Below the pieces are notes generated by a model. That model was given only the letters and a program-made list of their open reading frames with translations. It was not told the origin of the DNA and searched no databases. The position numbers were made by a program, and so were the translations under genes. DNA of 64,000 nucleotides from Stutzerimonas xanthomarina (GTDB taxonomy: Bacteria > Pseudomonadota > Gammaproteobacteria > Pseudomonadales > Pseudomonadaceae). The stretch lies in contig NZ_RHQM01000002.1 in assembly GCF_003935375.1 (NCBI RefSeq), positions 248,001-312,000 on the forward strand, given 5' to 3'. The number at the start of each line of letters is the position of its first letter. Positions within the stretch are counted from its first letter, which is position 1. Shown one piece after another: positions 31,801 through 44,541 of the stretch.

Positions 31801-33876
31801 ATGAACACTACCCTTTCACGCCTAGGTATCTCTTTGCTGGCGGCGTTTATTTCTCCAGCCCTGCTGGCGGCCAACCTGAACGCCCTCGATGTCGCTGCGC
31901 TGCCTGGCGACCGTGTTGAATTGAAGCTTGCGTTCGACGAACCGGTGGCTACACCGCGTGGTTATACCCTCGATCAGCCTGCGCGGATCGCGCTCGACCT
32001 GCCCGGCGTATCCAATAAGCTCGGAGCGAAGAATCGCGAGCTAGGAGTTGGCAATGCGCGGAGCGTGACCGTCGTTGAAGCCCAAGGCCGTACCCGACTG
32101 ATCGTTAATCTCAGTACTCTGGTGCCCTACTCCACTCGCGTAGATGGTAACAATCTCTTTGTGGTACTGGGCGAAAGTTCGGGTGCTGTACGTGCCCCAG
32201 CTGTTTCAGCTGCGCCCGTTGCTCCAGTGGCTGCGCCTGCCAAGGCGATGGCTGTAGGTAAGGCGATCGAGAATATCGATTTCCGTCGGGGTGAAGACGG
32301 TGCCGGGAACGTCGTTATTACGCTCTCTGACCCATCGGTAGGCTCGACCATTGAGGAGCAGGGCGGAAAGATTCGTGTCCTCTTCGACAAGGCTCAACTG
32401 CCAGAGGCGCTGCGTGTTCGTCTTGATGTTCAGGATTTCGCTACGCCCGTGAAGTTTGTCGATTCGTCCGCTCAGGCCGGTGGAGCTAGTGTCGCCATCG
32501 AGCCGACCGGTCGATACGATTATCTGGCGTACCAGACAGACAACAAACTGACCATCAGCATCAAGCCTCTGACCGAGGATGAAGCCGAGAAGCGCAAGGC
32601 TGAGCGTTTTGCTTATTCGGGCGAGAAACTCTCGCTCAACTTTCAGGATATCGACGTTCGTTCCGTACTGCAGCTGATCGCTGACTTCACCGATTTGAAC
32701 TTGGTGGCGAGCGATACCGTCGCTGGCAACATAACCCTGCGTCTGCAAAACGTGCCTTGGGACCAGGCGCTGGATCTGGTGCTTAAAACCAAAGGGCTGG
32801 ATAAGCGCCAGGTTGGTAACGTGCTGCTGGTCGCGCCTGCCGACGAGATTGCTGCCCGTGAGCGTCAGGAGCTTGAGTCGCAGCGGCAGATCGCCGAGCT
32901 TGCTCCACTTCGTCGCGAGGTCGTTCAGGTCAACTACGCAAAGGCTGCCGATATTGCGCGGCTGTTTCAGTCGGTGACCAATTCCGAGGGGCAGGCAGAC
33001 GAGCGTGGATCGCTCGCGGTTGATGACCGTACGAACAACATCATTGCCTATCAGACTCAGGAGCGCTTGGACGAACTTCGGCGCATCGTGGCACAGCTGG
33101 ATATTCCAGTCCGACAGGTCATGATCGAGGCGCGAATCGTCGAGGCGAACGTAGATTATGACAAGGCGCTGGGCGTACGTTGGGGTGGGACGCAGCTGTT
33201 CGCTAACGGTCGGGGCGCTGTTTACGGCAGCGACGATTTTGGCGATGAGGCTGGTGAAAGTGGCGAAGATGGCAACGGTAATTATCCCTTCGTTGACCTT
33301 GGCGTAGCGAATCGGACTGCCGGAATCGGAATTGGCTATATCACGGATAATCTGATTCTTGATCTCGAGCTTTCCGCGATGGAAAAGTCGGGTAATGGCG
33401 AAGTGGTTTCTCAGCCAAAGGTCATGACGGCTGATAAGGAAACGGCAAAGATTCTCAAGGGGTCGGAGATTCCTTATCAAGAGGCGAGTTCAAGCGGTGC
33501 TACTTCCACAACATTCGTGGAGGCCGCGCTTTCGCTGGAGGTGACGCCCCAGATTACCCCTGATAACCGGATCATCATGGAGGTGAAAGTCACCAAGGAC
33601 GAGCCGGACTTTGCAAACGACGTCAACGGCACTCCGACCATCCGCAAGAATGAAGTGAACGCGAAAATCCTTGTGAATGACGGCGAGACTGTCGTTATTG
33701 GTGGGGTTTTCTCCAACACGCAAAGCCGGTCGGTGGATAAAGTTCCGTTCCTGGGTGATCTGCCTTATCTTGGGCGTATGTTTCGAAGGGACGTCGTGGC
33801 AGACTCAAAATCCGAGTTGCTGATATTCTTGACTCCCAAGATTCTCAATCACCAAGCTGTTGCTGTGAGTCGCTGA
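31801..33876 (+). CDS. pilQ: Type IV pilus outer-membrane secretin PilQ
   Basis: The 691-residue product has a signal peptide ([20 protein letters not shown]), two N-terminal AMIN domains that bind peptidoglycan, N0 and N1 domains ([20 protein letters not shown]), and the secretin pore domain ([20 protein letters not shown] and the C-terminal [12 protein letters not shown]). It forms the ring through which the pilus crosses the outer membrane. ATG 31801 was chosen because GGAAG lies at 31788-31792 and a proper signal peptide follows; in-frame ATG 31762 is possible. An acidic Gly/Asp/Glu insert ([14 protein letters not shown]) lies inside the secretin domain. Confidence 0.95.
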   Translation: MNTTLSRLGISLLAAFISPALLAANLNALDVAALPGDRVELKLAFDEPVATPRGYTLDQPARIALDLPGVSNKLGAKNRELGVGNARSVTVVEAQGRTRLIVNLSTLVPYSTRVDGNNLFVVLGESSGAVRAPAVSAAPVAPVAAPAKAMAVGKAIENIDFRRGEDGAGNVVITLSDPSVGSTIEEQGGKIRVLFDKAQLPEALRVRLDVQDFATPVKFVDSSAQAGGASVAIEPTGRYDYLAYQTDNKLTISIKPLTEDEAEKRKAERFAYSGEKLSLNFQDIDVRSVLQLIADFTDLNLVASDTVAGNITLRLQNVPWDQALDLVLKTKGLDKRQVGNVLLVAPADEIAARERQELESQRQIAELAPLRREVVQVNYAKAADIARLFQSVTNSEGQADERGSLAVDDRTNNIIAYQTQERLDELRRIVAQLDIPVRQVMIEARIVEANVDYDKALGVRWGGTQLFANGRGAVYGSDDFGDEAGESGEDGNGNYPFVDLGVANRTAGIGIGYITDNLILDLELSAMEKSGNGEVVSQPKVMTADKETAKILKGSEIPYQEASSSGATSTTFVEAALSLEVTPQITPDNRIIMEVKVTKDEPDFANDVNGTPTIRKNEVNAKILVNDGETVVIGGVFSNTQSRSVDKVPFLGDLPYLGRMFRRDVVADSKSELLIFLTPKILNHQAVAVSR

Positions 33877-33881
33877 CCTCA

Positions 33882-34427
33882 TTGAAGAACACTATCCTCG
33901 TAGGCCCGATGGGTGCTGGCAAAAGCACCATCGGGCGTTTGCTTGCCAAAGAGCTTCGTCTCCCATTCAAGGATTCCGATAAGGAGATCGAACAACGGAC
34001 CGGTGCCAGCATTCCACTGATCTTTGACGTGGAGGGTGAGGGCGGCTTTCGTGAGCGGGAGCGGGCGGTGATCGCCGATCTCTGCCAGCTCGAGGGAGTG
34101 GTGCTGGCCACTGGCGGTGGTGCGGTGTTGCGAGAGGATAATCGGCAGGCCCTTCGTGCGGGTGGGCAAGTCGTCTATCTTTGCACGTCGGTCGACCAGC
34201 AGCTCGAACGCACCGCCCGCGACCGCAACCGGCCGCTATTGCAGGCTAGTGATCCCCGCAGCGTTCTGTCCGCTCTCATGGCCATTCGCGATCCGCTATA
34301 TCGCTCGATAGCGGACGTCATCATCGAAACCGACGAACGTCCGCCGCGGATGGTTGTGACGGAAATTCTCGACCGGCTCGCGTCTTTACCGCCTCGTGAA
34401 AGCCGGGATGAATCTGCGCTATCCTAG
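33882..34427 (+). CDS. aroK: Shikimate kinase
   Basis: AroK phosphorylates shikimate in aromatic amino-acid synthesis. The 181 residues contain Walker [10 protein letters not shown] (8-16), the shikimate-site [11 protein letters not shown], and [13 protein letters not shown]. The start is a TTG (33882), 6 nt after the pilQ stop and without a strong ribosome-binding site; no ATG or GTG upstream in frame fits better, so translation may depend on pilQ coupling. The order pilQ-aroK-aroB is the same as in E. coli (hofQ-aroK-aroB). Confidence 0.95.
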   Translation: MKNTILVGPMGAGKSTIGRLLAKELRLPFKDSDKEIEQRTGASIPLIFDVEGEGGFRERERAVIADLCQLEGVVLATGGGAVLREDNRQALRAGGQVVYLCTSVDQQLERTARDRNRPLLQASDPRSVLSALMAIRDPLYRSIADVIIETDERPPRMVVTEILDRLASLPPRESRDESALS

Positions 34428-34450
34428 ACCCCTTTATTGTTGGGGGCCCC

Positions 34451-35554
34451 ATGCAGACTCTTCAGGTCGATCTCGGTGAGCGTAGCTATCCCATTCATAT
34501 TGGCGAGCGGTTGATTGATCGCGCCGAGCTGTTTTCCGACAGGATCCGCGGGCGGCAGGTGGCCGTTGTCACTAATGAAACTGTTGCGCCGCTGTATCTC
34601 GATCGACTGACTCAGACCCTTTCCGACTACACCGTTACTCCGGTGATTCTTCCCGACGGGGAGGAACACAAGAATTGGCAAACCCTGCAGCTGATCTTCG
34701 ACGCTCTGCTCGGAGCTAGGCACGATCGCAATACCACGGTCATCGCGCTGGGTGGCGGCGTCATTGGCGATATGGCGGGCTATGCAGCGTCCAGCTATCA
34801 GCGTGGCGTGGACTTCATTCAGGTTCCCACCACGCTATTGTCGCAAGTGGACTCTTCGGTCGGCGGCAAGACCGGTATCAATCACCCTCTAGGCAAAAAC
34901 ATGATCGGGGCGTTCTATCAGCCCCGAGCGGTCATCATTGACACCGCGACCTTGAAGACATTGCCGCCTCGTGAGCTTTCTGCGGGGCTGGCTGAGGTGA
35001 TCAAGTATGGGCTTATCTGCGACGAGCCCTTCCTTGGCTGGCTTGAGGCAAATGTTGATCGACTTCGAGCGCTTGATCCTGTGGTGCTGACGGAGGCGAT
35101 CCATCGCTCCTGCGCTGCAAAGGCCAAGGTGGTGAACGCTGATGAGCGCGAGTCCGGCGTGCGCGCGATTCTCAATCTAGGTCACACATTTGGCCACGCG
35201 ATAGAAACACATATGGGCTATGGCGTCTGGTTGCATGGTGAGGCAGTGTCGGCGGGAACCGTGATGGCGTTGGAGATGTCTTGTCAGCTGGGCTGGATCA
35301 CGCGGATGGAGCGTGACCGGGCCATCAGGTTGCTGCAGCGCGCGGCGCTTCCGGTCGTGCCCCCCGCGCAGATGAAGCCGCAGGACTTTCTCGAGCACAT
35401 GGCCGTCGACAAGAAGGTTCTGGACGGTCGGCTGCGCCTCGTTTTGCTGCGGCGAATGGGCGAGGCTGTTGTGACCGGGGACTTCCCTCGCGACGTGCTG
35501 GAAACCACCTTGAGCGCCAGTTACGGTGCAATGACGGAACACCTTGGAGCATAA
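34451..35554 (+). CDS. aroB: 3-dehydroquinate synthase
   Basis: AroB cyclises DAHP to 3-dehydroquinate, the second shikimate-pathway step, using NAD and a divalent metal. The 367-residue protein has the nucleotide-binding [19 protein letters not shown], substrate loop [14 protein letters not shown], and metal-binding [11 protein letters not shown] with histidines. GGGGG precedes ATG 34451. It lies 23 bp after aroK and just upstream of a DamX-type gene, the same order as aroK-aroB-damX in E. coli. Confidence 0.97.
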   Translation: MQTLQVDLGERSYPIHIGERLIDRAELFSDRIRGRQVAVVTNETVAPLYLDRLTQTLSDYTVTPVILPDGEEHKNWQTLQLIFDALLGARHDRNTTVIALGGGVIGDMAGYAASSYQRGVDFIQVPTTLLSQVDSSVGGKTGINHPLGKNMIGAFYQPRAVIIDTATLKTLPPRELSAGLAEVIKYGLICDEPFLGWLEANVDRLRALDPVVLTEAIHRSCAAKAKVVNADERESGVRAILNLGHTFGHAIETHMGYGVWLHGEAVSAGTVMALEMSCQLGWITRMERDRAIRLLQRAALPVVPPAQMKPQDFLEHMAVDKKVLDGRLRLVLLRRMGEAVVTGDFPRDVLETTLSASYGAMTEHLGA

Positions 35555-35564
35555 GAAAATTTCC

Positions 35565-37133
35565 ATGACCAGTTTGTCTGCGGACGACGCGTTTCTGAAT
35601 CACTATGGCTTCAGCCATGACCCGTTTGCTGCTCGCGTTCCGGGCTTCAAGTTCTTCCCCGCGCAGCGCAAGCCGGTGCTTGGGCAGCTTCATCATCTGG
35701 CGCGCTACAGCCAGTTGCTGCTGCTGGTTACCGGGCCGGAGGGAAGTGGAAAAACCCTTTTGCGTCAGGCACTGGTTGCCAGTAGCAACAAGCAGGCGGT
35801 TCAGAGCGTAGTCATTACCCCTCAGGCTACGATGGATGCGAGCGCGCTGTTGGCACAGATCGCTCAAGCACTGAACAGCCAGGAGGCCGATTTCGACGGC
35901 GTGATGGCCCAGGTCATCCAGCTGGCGTTGACAGGTCAGGAAGTCTATCTATTGGTCGACGACGCCGAGCAGTTGACGGGTGCTGCGGTGGAAACTCTTC
36001 TGCGTCTAGCTGCGGGCACCCCTGAGGCCAGGCCGCATGTGTTCCTGTTCGGTGAGTCTGCGCTTGGCGGGCGGCTCGAGGCCTTGAGTGATGGCGAGGA
36101 GCGCTACCATGCCATCGCGCTGCAGCCGTATGAAGAGGACGAAACCAGGGAGTACCTGGCATTGCGGCTGGAGGGTGCCGGTAGCGGCCTAGAGTGTCTG
36201 AGCGAAGAGCAGATTGGTCGTATCCATGAGCAGTCTGGTGGTTGGCCGGGGGCGATCAATCAGTTGGCCCGAGACGAGCTCATCGCCGCGATGCAGAGCA
36301 AGCGCGGTCGGCGGAAATCGGGCGGTATCGGATTTCCGCTACCCAAAAAACATTTGGTTGCTGTAGTCGCAGTCCTTGTTGTTATAGCGGTCGGCTTTCT
36401 TTTCTTGCGTGGAGGCGATTCCGAGCGCCCTTCGGCCCCCGAAGTGACCTCCCTGCCGCTCGATGGTTCGTCTGCCTCGGGGCAGTCTGCTGAGACCGGG
36501 GAGCAGGACCCGGCTGCCATCGAGTTCGATGGACAAGAGCGGCCGTTGTCCCTGCCACTGGGTGGCGACGCACAGCCGGTGGTGCGCGAGCCGCTGGCCG
36601 CCGCTGCTGGTGGCGAGAGCGAGGACGAGAATGGCGGGCCCACCGCGAATGCCGCAGTCCCTACAATTCCTGCACCTGCACCTGCACCTGCACCAGCACC
36701 AGCACCAGCACCGAGCGAGCGTGTTCAGCCCACACCCGCTCCGCAAGTTGCTGCTCCGGCTCCCGCTCCGGCGCCTGCGTCACCCCAGGTGCGGCCGAAT
36801 GCCGCAGCGCGTGCGCCTGCTGCAGCAACTGCCTCGGGTTCAACCAATAGCTCTTGGTATGCGAGCCAGCCGGGAAGCAATTATCTGGTTCAGATCCTGG
36901 GGGCCCGTGTCGAGAAGAACGCTCAAGCAATCGTCCAGCAGCATGGCGGTAACTACCGATACTTCGCCAAAGTGCATGAAGGCAAGCCGCTCTACGTCGT
37001 GACTTACGGCAACTTCGCGAATCGTGCTGCTGCGGTCGCAGCGGTCAAGACGCTGCCCGTCTCGTTGCGGGCTGGCAAGCCGTGGGTGCGAAATTTGGCA
37101 AGCGTGCAACAGGAAATCAAACAGGCTCGATAG
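35565..37133 (+). CDS. AAA ATPase-SPOR membrane protein, DamX-like
   Basis: The 522-residue product has an N-terminal ExeA-type AAA domain (HYGFSHDPFAARVPGFKFFP, Walker A GPEGSGKT at 58-65, Walker B VYLLVDDAE). One membrane helix follows (about 262-282, VAVVAVLVVIAVGFLFL), then a disordered periplasmic linker rich in Pro/Ala with a run of Ala-Pro repeats, and a C-terminal SPOR domain (about 432-522). DamX of E. coli has the membrane-plus-SPOR part and localises to the septum; the ATPase half suggests added energy-dependent function. ATG 35565 begins the domain. The upstream TTG 35544 adds seven residues. Confidence 0.87.
   Translation: MTSLSADDAFLNHYGFSHDPFAARVPGFKFFPAQRKPVLGQLHHLARYSQLLLLVTGPEGSGKTLLRQALVASSNKQAVQSVVITPQATMDASALLAQIAQALNSQEADFDGVMAQVIQLALTGQEVYLLVDDAEQLTGAAVETLLRLAAGTPEARPHVFLFGESALGGRLEALSDGEERYHAIALQPYEEDETREYLALRLEGAGSGLECLSEEQIGRIHEQSGGWPGAINQLARDELIAAMQSKRGRRKSGGIGFPLPKKHLVAVVAVLVVIAVGFLFLRGGDSERPSAPEVTSLPLDGSSASGQSAETGEQDPAAIEFDGQERPLSLPLGGDAQPVVREPLAAAAGGESEDENGGPTANAAVPTIPAPAPAPAPAPAPAPSERVQPTPAPQVAAPAPAPAPASPQVRPNAAARAPAAATASGSTNSSWYASQPGSNYLVQILGARVEKNAQAIVQQHGGNYRYFAKVHEGKPLYVVTYGNFANRAAAVAAVKTLPVSLRAGKPWVRNLASVQQEIKQAR
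36671..36712 (+). repeat. Seven-unit hexanucleotide tandem repeat coding for Ala-Pro
   Basis: Four copies of TGCACC are followed by three of AGCACC. The coding frame reads alternating Pro-Ala in the periplasmic linker of the DamX-like protein. Whole-unit slippage would change linker length by two residues without a frameshift. Confidence 0.85.
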
Positions 37134-37139
37134 AAAAAT

Positions 37140-37174
37140 GCCCCAAAAAAGTGCGCAATGCACCTTTTTGGGGC
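37140..37174 (+). terminator. Long intrinsic terminator after the DamX-like gene
   Basis: GCCCCAAAAA (37140-37149) pairs with TTTTTGGGGC (37165-37174), with an inner GTGC/GCAC stem and small loop. T-rich and A-rich sequence flank it. It ends the pil-aro-damX transcript 6 nt after the stop. Confidence 0.75.
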
Positions 37175-37306
37175 TTGCAAAAATAAATTGTGTCGCTCTA
37201 GCTGGCTTTGTAAACTGCTCCCCCTTTTGCCCACGTGAATGACGGGGTGAGTCTGTGCCCGTCAATAAGGGGTTGATTTACAACGCATTTAGCTGGTGGA
37301 GTGCCT

Positions 37307-40300
37307 ATGAGAGCAGGTCTTTTTCGTCCTGAAGAGTTCAAGGATAACTGCGGCTTCGGTCTGATTGCCCACATGCAGGGCGAGGCTAGCCATCACCTGC
37401 TAAAGACTGCCATTCAGTCCCTGACCTGCATGACTCACCGCGGTGGCATCAACGCTGACGGCAAAACCGGTGACGGTTGCGGTCTGCTGATGCAGAAGCC
37501 CGACGCATTTCTGCGTGCCCAGGCTCTGGAGCATTTCAACGCCGAGCTGCCTGCGCAGTATGCCGTCGGGATGATCTTTCTGGATCAGGACGACAGCAAG
37601 GCGGACCAGGCCCGCGCTCGCCTCAGCGAAGAGATTATCGCCCAAGGTCTGACGCTGGTCGGCTGGCGTGAAGTGCCGGTCGATACCAGCGTGCTGGGCC
37701 AGCTTGCTCTTGAGCGTCTGCCGCGGATCGAGCAGGTCTTTGTCTCCGGCGATGGATTGGACGAGCGCGAGTTCGGCATCAAGCTTTTCTTCGCACGCCG
37801 CCGCGCCGAAGTCGCGCTCGCCGACGACAGCGCCTTCTACGTTTGCAGCCTCTCCGACAAGGACATCATCTACAAGGGCCTGATGATGCCCGCCGACCTG
37901 GCGCAGTTTTATCCTGACCTGGGCGATGAGCGTCTCGCCACTGCGATCTGCGTATTCCACCAGCGCTTCTCCACCAACACCATGCCGCAATGGCGCCTGG
38001 CTCAGCCGTTCCGTTTCCTCGCGCACAACGGTGAGATCAATACCATCACCGGCAACCGTAACTGGGCTCAGGCACGTCGCTTGAAGTTCGCCAACGAGCT
38101 GCTGCCCGACCTGGAAAGCCTGTCGCCGCTGATCAATCGCACCGGCTCGGATTCTTCCAGCATGGACAACATGCTTGAGCTCTTGGTCACCGGCGGAATG
38201 GATCTGTTCCGTGGCCTGCGTATGATCATTCCGCCGGCGTGGCAGAACGTCGAGACCATGGACCCCGATCTGCGGGCGTTCTATGAATTCAACTCCATGC
38301 ACATGGAACCCTGGGATGGCCCGGCTGGCGTGGTGCTGACCGACGGTCGCCATGCAGTCTGCCTGCTCGACCGCAACGGCCTGCGCCCGGCGCGCTGGGT
38401 GACCACCAAGAACGGCTACATTACCCTCGCCTCCGAAGTTGGCGTCTGGGATTACAAACCGGAAGACGTCCTGGCCAAGGGCCGTGTCGGGCCGGGGCAG
38501 ATCCTCGCCGTGGACACCCACACCGGCAAGGTGCTGCACACCGACGACATCGACAACCGCCTCAAGGCACAGCAGCCCTACAAGAAGTGGCTGCGGCAGA
38601 ACGCCCTGCGCATCCAGTCGACCCTGGACGACAACGACCATGGTTCGGCCTTCTACGATGCAGACCAGCTCAAGCAGTACATGAAGATGTACCAGGTCAC
38701 CTTCGAGGAGCGTGACCAGGTACTGCGTCCGTTGGCCGAGCAAGGCCAGGAAGCGGTCGGCTCGATGGGTGACGATACGCCCATGGCGGTCCTTTCGCGT
38801 CGTGTGCGCTCGCCCTACGACTACTTCCGCCAGCAGTTCGCGCAGGTCACCAATCCGCCGATCGACCCGCTGCGCGAAGCCATCGTCATGTCGCTGGAAA
38901 CCTGCCTGGGTGCCGAGCGCAATGTCTTCGAGGAAACCGCCGAGCACGCCAACCGCGCGATTCTGACCACTCCGGTGATCTCGCCGGCGAAGTGGCGGAC
39001 GATCATGAACCTGGAGCGTCCGGGATTCGAGCGTCTGGTCATCGACCTGAACTACGACGAGGCCGTCGGCCTCGAGGCGGCGATTCGCAATATTGCCGAT
39101 CAGGCCGAGGAAGCCGTACGTGGCGGCAAGGTCTTGCTGGTACTCAGCGATCGTCATATCGCGCCAGGCAAGCTGCCGGTGCATGCTTCGCTGGCCGTGG
39201 GCGCGGTTCACCATCGTCTGGTGGAAACCGGCCTGCGCTGCAGCTGCAACATCTTGGTGGAAACCGCCACGGCCCGTGATCCGCACCATTTCGCGGTACT
39301 GATCGGCTTCGGCGCGACTGCGGTCTACCCGTTCCTTGCTTTCGAAGTGCTGGGCGACCTGATCCGCACTGGCGAAGTGCTGGGCGACCTCTATGAGGTG
39401 TTCAAGCACTATCGCAAGGGCATCTCCAAGGGGCTGATGAAGATCATCTCCAAGATGGGCATCTCGACCATCGCCTCCTACCGCGGCGCGCAGCTGTTCG
39501 AAGCTGTTGGCTTGGCTGAAGAAGTCGTGGACCTCAGCTTCCGCGGCGTGGCCAGCCGTATCAAGGGCGCGCGCTTCGAGGATCTGGAGGCCGAGCAGAA
39601 GGCCCTCGCCGCCGAAGCCTGGAGCAGCCGCAAGCCGATCCAGCAGGGTGGCTTGCTCAAGTTCGTCTACGGCGGCGAATACCACGCGTACAACCCGGAT
39701 GTAGTCAGCGCGCTGCAGGTGGCGGTGCAGAGCGGCGATTACAGCCGATTCAAGGAATACACCGCGTTGGTCGACCAGCGTCCGGTGGCCATGCTCCGCG
39801 ACTTGCTCAAGGTCAAGGTGGCTGAGCAGCCGCTGGCGCTGGAAGAGGTCGAGCCGCTTGAGGCGATTCTCAAGCGGTTTGATTCCGCTGGTATTTCGCT
39901 GGGCGCCTTGTCGCCGGAAGCCCACGAAGCCATCGCCGCGGCGATGAACCGCATCGGCGCGCGCTCGAACTCTGGTGAGGGCGGTGAAGACCCGGCTCGC
40001 TACGGCACCGAGCGCAGCTCGAAGATCAAGCAGGTAGCGACCGGTCGCTTCGGTGTCACGCCGGAATACCTGGTCAACGCCGAAGTGCTGCAGATCAAGG
40101 TCGCCCAGGGCGCCAAGCCTGGCGAAGGCGGCCAGCTGCCCGGTGGCAAGGTCAACGGCCTGATCGCGCGGCTGCGCTATGCGGTACCGGGCGTCACCTT
40201 GATCTCCCCGCCGCCGCACCATGACATCTACTCCATTGAAGATCTGGCCCAGCTGATCTTCGACCTCAAGCAGGTCAACCCGCAGGCGCTGGTGTCGGTC

Positions 40301-41755
40301 AAACTGGTGGCCGAGCCGGGCGTCGGCACCATCGCCGCCGGTGTGGCCAAGGCCTATGCCGACCTGATCACCATCTCCGGCTACGACGGTGGCACCGGCG
40401 CTTCGCCGCTGACCTCCATTCGCTATGCCGGCTCGCCGTGGGAGCTCGGCCTGGCCGAAACCCACCAGACCCTGCGCGGCAACGACCTGCGCGGCAAGGT
40501 CCGGGTGCAGACCGATGGCGGCCTGAAGACTGGCCTCGACGTGATCAAGGCCGCGATCCTCGGCGCCGAAAGCTTTGGCTTCGGTACTGCGCCGATGATC
40601 GCCTTGGGCTGCAAGTACCTGCGCATCTGCCACCTGAACAACTGCGCCACCGGCGTTGCCACGCAGAACGAGCAGCTGCGCAAGGATCACTTCATCGGCA
40701 CCGTCGACATGGTGGTCAACTTCTTCCAGTTCGTCGCCGAAGAAACCCGCGAGTGGCTGGCCAAGCTGGGCGTGCGTAGCCTGGGCGAGCTGATCGGGCG
40801 TACCGATCTGCTCGAAGTGCTGCCGGGTGAAACGGCCAAGCAGAACAACCTAGATCTGTCGCCCCTGCTCGGTAGCAGCAACATCGCCGCCGACAAGCCG
40901 CAATTCTGCTTGGTCGAGAAGAACCCGCCGTTCGACCAGGGCCTGCTGGCCGAGGAAATGGTCAAGCTGGCCAAAGGCGCCATCGATGCCAAGAGCGGTG
41001 GTGAGTTCGAACTGGAAATCTGTAACTGCGACCGCTCCATTGGTGCCCGTGTCTCCGGCGAGATCGCTCGCCAGCATGGCAACCAGGGCATGGCCGGTGC
41101 GCCGATCACCTTCCGCTTCAAGGGCACTGCCGGCCAGAGCTTCGGCGTCTGGAACGCCGGTGGCCTCAATCTCTGTCTGGAAGGCGATGCCAACGATTAC
41201 GTCGGCAAGGGCATGACCGGCGGCAAGCTGGTGGTCACGCCGCCGCAGGGCGCCAGCTATCGGTCCCAGGATTCGGCGATCATTGGCAACACCTGTCTGT
41301 ACGGCGCTACCGGCGGCAAGCTGTTCGCTGCAGGTACCGCGGGTGAGCGTTTCGCGGTGCGCAACTCTGGCGCCCACGCAGTTGTCGAGGGTACTGGCGA
41401 CCATTGCTGCGAGTACATGACCGGTGGCTTCGTCTGCGTGCTTGGCAAGACCGGACACAACTTTGGCTCGGGCATGACCGGTGGTTTCGCCTATGTGCTG
41501 GACATGGACAACAGTTTCGTGGACCGGGTGAACAACGAGCTGGTCAACCTGCAGCGCATCACCGGCGAGGCGATGGAAGCCTATCGCAGCCATCTTCAGG
41601 ACGTGCTGCGCGAATACGTTGCTGAAACCGCGAGTGAGTGGGGGGCTGAGCTGCTGGATAATCTCGACGACTACCTGCGGCGGTTCTGGCTGGTCAAGCC
41701 CAAGGCGGCCAACCTGGCTTCGCTGCTGTCGAGCACCCGGGCCAACCCGCAATAA
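37307..41755 (+). CDS. gltB: Glutamate synthase large subunit
   Basis: GltB converts glutamine and 2-oxoglutarate to two glutamates with electrons from GltD. The 1482-residue chain begins with a 14-residue propeptide before Cys15 (DNCGFGLIA), the amidotransferase nucleophile. The central domain and FMN-binding synthase domain follow ([29 protein letters not shown]), then the 3Fe-4S ligands in [12 protein letters not shown], and the C-terminal beta-helix with repeated G-x-x-G turns. ATG 37307 has GGAG 6 nt upstream; a GTG two codons earlier is in frame. gltD follows 107 bp later, with a strong hairpin between. Confidence 0.97.
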   Translation: MRAGLFRPEEFKDNCGFGLIAHMQGEASHHLLKTAIQSLTCMTHRGGINADGKTGDGCGLLMQKPDAFLRAQALEHFNAELPAQYAVGMIFLDQDDSKADQARARLSEEIIAQGLTLVGWREVPVDTSVLGQLALERLPRIEQVFVSGDGLDEREFGIKLFFARRRAEVALADDSAFYVCSLSDKDIIYKGLMMPADLAQFYPDLGDERLATAICVFHQRFSTNTMPQWRLAQPFRFLAHNGEINTITGNRNWAQARRLKFANELLPDLESLSPLINRTGSDSSSMDNMLELLVTGGMDLFRGLRMIIPPAWQNVETMDPDLRAFYEFNSMHMEPWDGPAGVVLTDGRHAVCLLDRNGLRPARWVTTKNGYITLASEVGVWDYKPEDVLAKGRVGPGQILAVDTHTGKVLHTDDIDNRLKAQQPYKKWLRQNALRIQSTLDDNDHGSAFYDADQLKQYMKMYQVTFEERDQVLRPLAEQGQEAVGSMGDDTPMAVLSRRVRSPYDYFRQQFAQVTNPPIDPLREAIVMSLETCLGAERNVFEETAEHANRAILTTPVISPAKWRTIMNLERPGFERLVIDLNYDEAVGLEAAIRNIADQAEEAVRGGKVLLVLSDRHIAPGKLPVHASLAVGAVHHRLVETGLRCSCNILVETATARDPHHFAVLIGFGATAVYPFLAFEVLGDLIRTGEVLGDLYEVFKHYRKGISKGLMKIISKMGISTIASYRGAQLFEAVGLAEEVVDLSFRGVASRIKGARFEDLEAEQKALAAEAWSSRKPIQQGGLLKFVYGGEYHAYNPDVVSALQVAVQSGDYSRFKEYTALVDQRPVAMLRDLLKVKVAEQPLALEEVEPLEAILKRFDSAGISLGALSPEAHEAIAAAMNRIGARSNSGEGGEDPARYGTERSSKIKQVATGRFGVTPEYLVNAEVLQIKVAQGAKPGEGGQLPGGKVNGLIARLRYAVPGVTLISPPPHHDIYSIEDLAQLIFDLKQVNPQALVSVKLVAEPGVGTIAAGVAKAYADLITISGYDGGTGASPLTSIRYAGSPWELGLAETHQTLRGNDLRGKVRVQTDGGLKTGLDVIKAAILGAESFGFGTAPMIALGCKYLRICHLNNCATGVATQNEQLRKDHFIGTVDMVVNFFQFVAEETREWLAKLGVRSLGELIGRTDLLEVLPGETAKQNNLDLSPLLGSSNIAADKPQFCLVEKNPPFDQGLLAEEMVKLAKGAIDAKSGGEFELEICNCDRSIGARVSGEIARQHGNQGMAGAPITFRFKGTAGQSFGVWNAGGLNLCLEGDANDYVGKGMTGGKLVVTPPQGASYRSQDSAIIGNTCLYGATGGKLFAAGTAGERFAVRNSGAHAVVEGTGDHCCEYMTGGFVCVLGKTGHNFGSGMTGGFAYVLDMDNSFVDRVNNELVNLQRITGEAMEAYRSHLQDVLREYVAETASEWGAELLDNLDDYLRRFWLVKPKAANLASLLSSTRANPQ

Positions 41756-41771
41756 CAATAAGCCGCTTCAG

Positions 41772-41802
41772 GCAGCGGTCCCAGCCAACGCGGGGCCGCT
41801 GC
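41772..41802 (+). other. Intercistronic 11-bp hairpin between gltB and gltD
   Basis: GCAGCGGTCCC (41772-41782) pairs with GGGGCCGCTGC (41792-41802), one G-T wobble, around a 9-nt loop. No T-run follows, so it is not a classical terminator; it could stabilise the gltB mRNA 3' end or set the gltB:gltD ratio. Confidence 0.55.
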
Positions 41803-41811
41803 TCACCCTGA

Positions 41812-43281
<1,470 letters not shown>

Positions 43282-43347
43282 TCGGGCGTTGCCGGGCATC
43301 GAAGGGCGCCCGGAGTGGCCTGATTTGAATCAAGCCCATAGCTAAAT

Positions 43348-43376
43348 GGCACGGCGCTCGCCGTGCCTTTTTTTTT
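43348..43376 (+). terminator. Intrinsic terminator after gltD
   Basis: GGCACGGC and GCCGTGCC pair around GCTC, followed by nine T residues. It closes the gltBD transcript before hemE. Confidence 0.95.
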
Positions 43377-43420
43377 CTGCTTTGCGACAATGCACGGCAC
43401 TTTTACGCTGGAACCCTGCC

Positions 43421-44485
43421 ATGACCGTCTTGAAGAACGACCGCTTCCTTCGTGCCCTGCTCAAGCAGCCTGTCGACGTCACCCCGGTGTGGATGATGCG
43501 CCAGGCCGGCCGCTATCTGCCCGAGTACCGGGCCAGCCGCGCCAAGGCCGGTGACTTCATGAGCCTGTGCATGAATCCCGAACTCGCTTGCGAGGTGACG
43601 CTGCAGCCGCTGGATCGCTATCCGCTGGATGCCGCGATCCTCTTCTCCGACATCCTCACCGTGCCGGACGCCATGGGTTTGGGGCTGTACTTCGAGACCG
43701 GCGAGGGGCCGCGCTTCAAGAAGGTGGTGAGCACCGCTGCGGACATCGAGGCGCTGCCGATTCCCGATCCGGAGAAGGACCTGGGCTATGTGATGGACGC
43801 AGTGCGTACCATTCGCCGTGAACTCAATGGCCGCGTGCCGCTGATCGGGTTCTCCGGCAGCCCCTGGACCCTGGCGACCTACGTGGTCGAGGGCGGCTCG
43901 TCGAAGGACTTCCGCAAGTCCAAGGCGATGCTCTACGAGAACCCGCAGGCGATGCACGCCCTGCTGGACAAGCTGGCGCAGTCGGTCACCAGCTACCTCA
44001 ATGGCCAGATCCTCGCCGGTGCCCAGGCGGTGCAGATCTTCGATTCCTGGGGTGGCAGCCTGTCGGCCGCGGCCTATCAGGAGTTCTCCCTGGCCTACAT
44101 GCGCAAGATCGTCGATGGCCTGATTCGCGAACATGACGGCCGCCGCGTGCCGGTCATCATGTTCACCAAGGGCGGCGGCCTCTGGCTGGAATCGATGGCC
44201 GACTCGGGCGTCGAAGCGCTGGGGCTGGACTGGACCTGCGATATCGGCGAGGCACGCCGCCGCGTCGGCGGCAAGGTCGCACTGCAGGGCAACATGGACC
44301 CGAGCGTGCTCTATGCCAAGCCCGACGCCATCCGCGCGGAGGTGGCGCGCATTCTGGCCAGTTTCGGCCATGGCGAAGGCCACGTGTTCAACCTGGGCCA
44401 CGGCATCACGCCGGAAGTCGATCCCGCTCATGCCGGCGCCTTCATCGAGTCGGTCCACGAGCTGTCGGCGCAGTACCACGGCTGA
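43421..44485 (+). CDS. hemE: Uroporphyrinogen III decarboxylase
   Basis: HemE removes four carboxyl groups from uroporphyrinogen III to give coproporphyrinogen III. The 354-residue enzyme shows the family signature [15 protein letters not shown] near the N-terminus and [12 protein letters not shown], with the catalytic aspartate in [16 protein letters not shown] 43421 gives the standard N-terminus ([13 protein letters not shown]). It lies between two intrinsic terminators and is probably monocistronic. Confidence 0.97.
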   Translation: MTVLKNDRFLRALLKQPVDVTPVWMMRQAGRYLPEYRASRAKAGDFMSLCMNPELACEVTLQPLDRYPLDAAILFSDILTVPDAMGLGLYFETGEGPRFKKVVSTAADIEALPIPDPEKDLGYVMDAVRTIRRELNGRVPLIGFSGSPWTLATYVVEGGSSKDFRKSKAMLYENPQAMHALLDKLAQSVTSYLNGQILAGAQAVQIFDSWGGSLSAAAYQEFSLAYMRKIVDGLIREHDGRRVPVIMFTKGGGLWLESMADSGVEALGLDWTCDIGEARRRVGGKVALQGNMDPSVLYAKPDAIRAEVARILASFGHGEGHVFNLGHGITPEVDPAHAGAFIESVHELSAQYHG

Positions 44486-44502
44486 TTGTCAGCGGCTCCA
44501 GG

Positions 44503-44530
44503 AAAACGCCCCGCATTTGCGGGGCGTTTT
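44503..44530. terminator. Bidirectional terminator between hemE and the MFS gene
   Basis: AAAACGCCCCGC and GCGGGGCGTTTT form a perfect 12-bp stem around ATTT; A/T-runs on both sides suit termination of the convergent hemE (+) and MFS transporter (-) genes. Confidence 0.92.
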
Positions 44531-44541
44531 GCTTTACCGGC

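Noticed and set aside
37400..40690. 1096-residue open frame antisense to gltB
   Set aside because: It lies entirely opposite the certain gltB gene. High-GC codon bias in gltB leaves few stops on the opposite strand, and the translation (His/Gln/Arg/Asp-rich, no family motif) has the usual mirror-frame composition.
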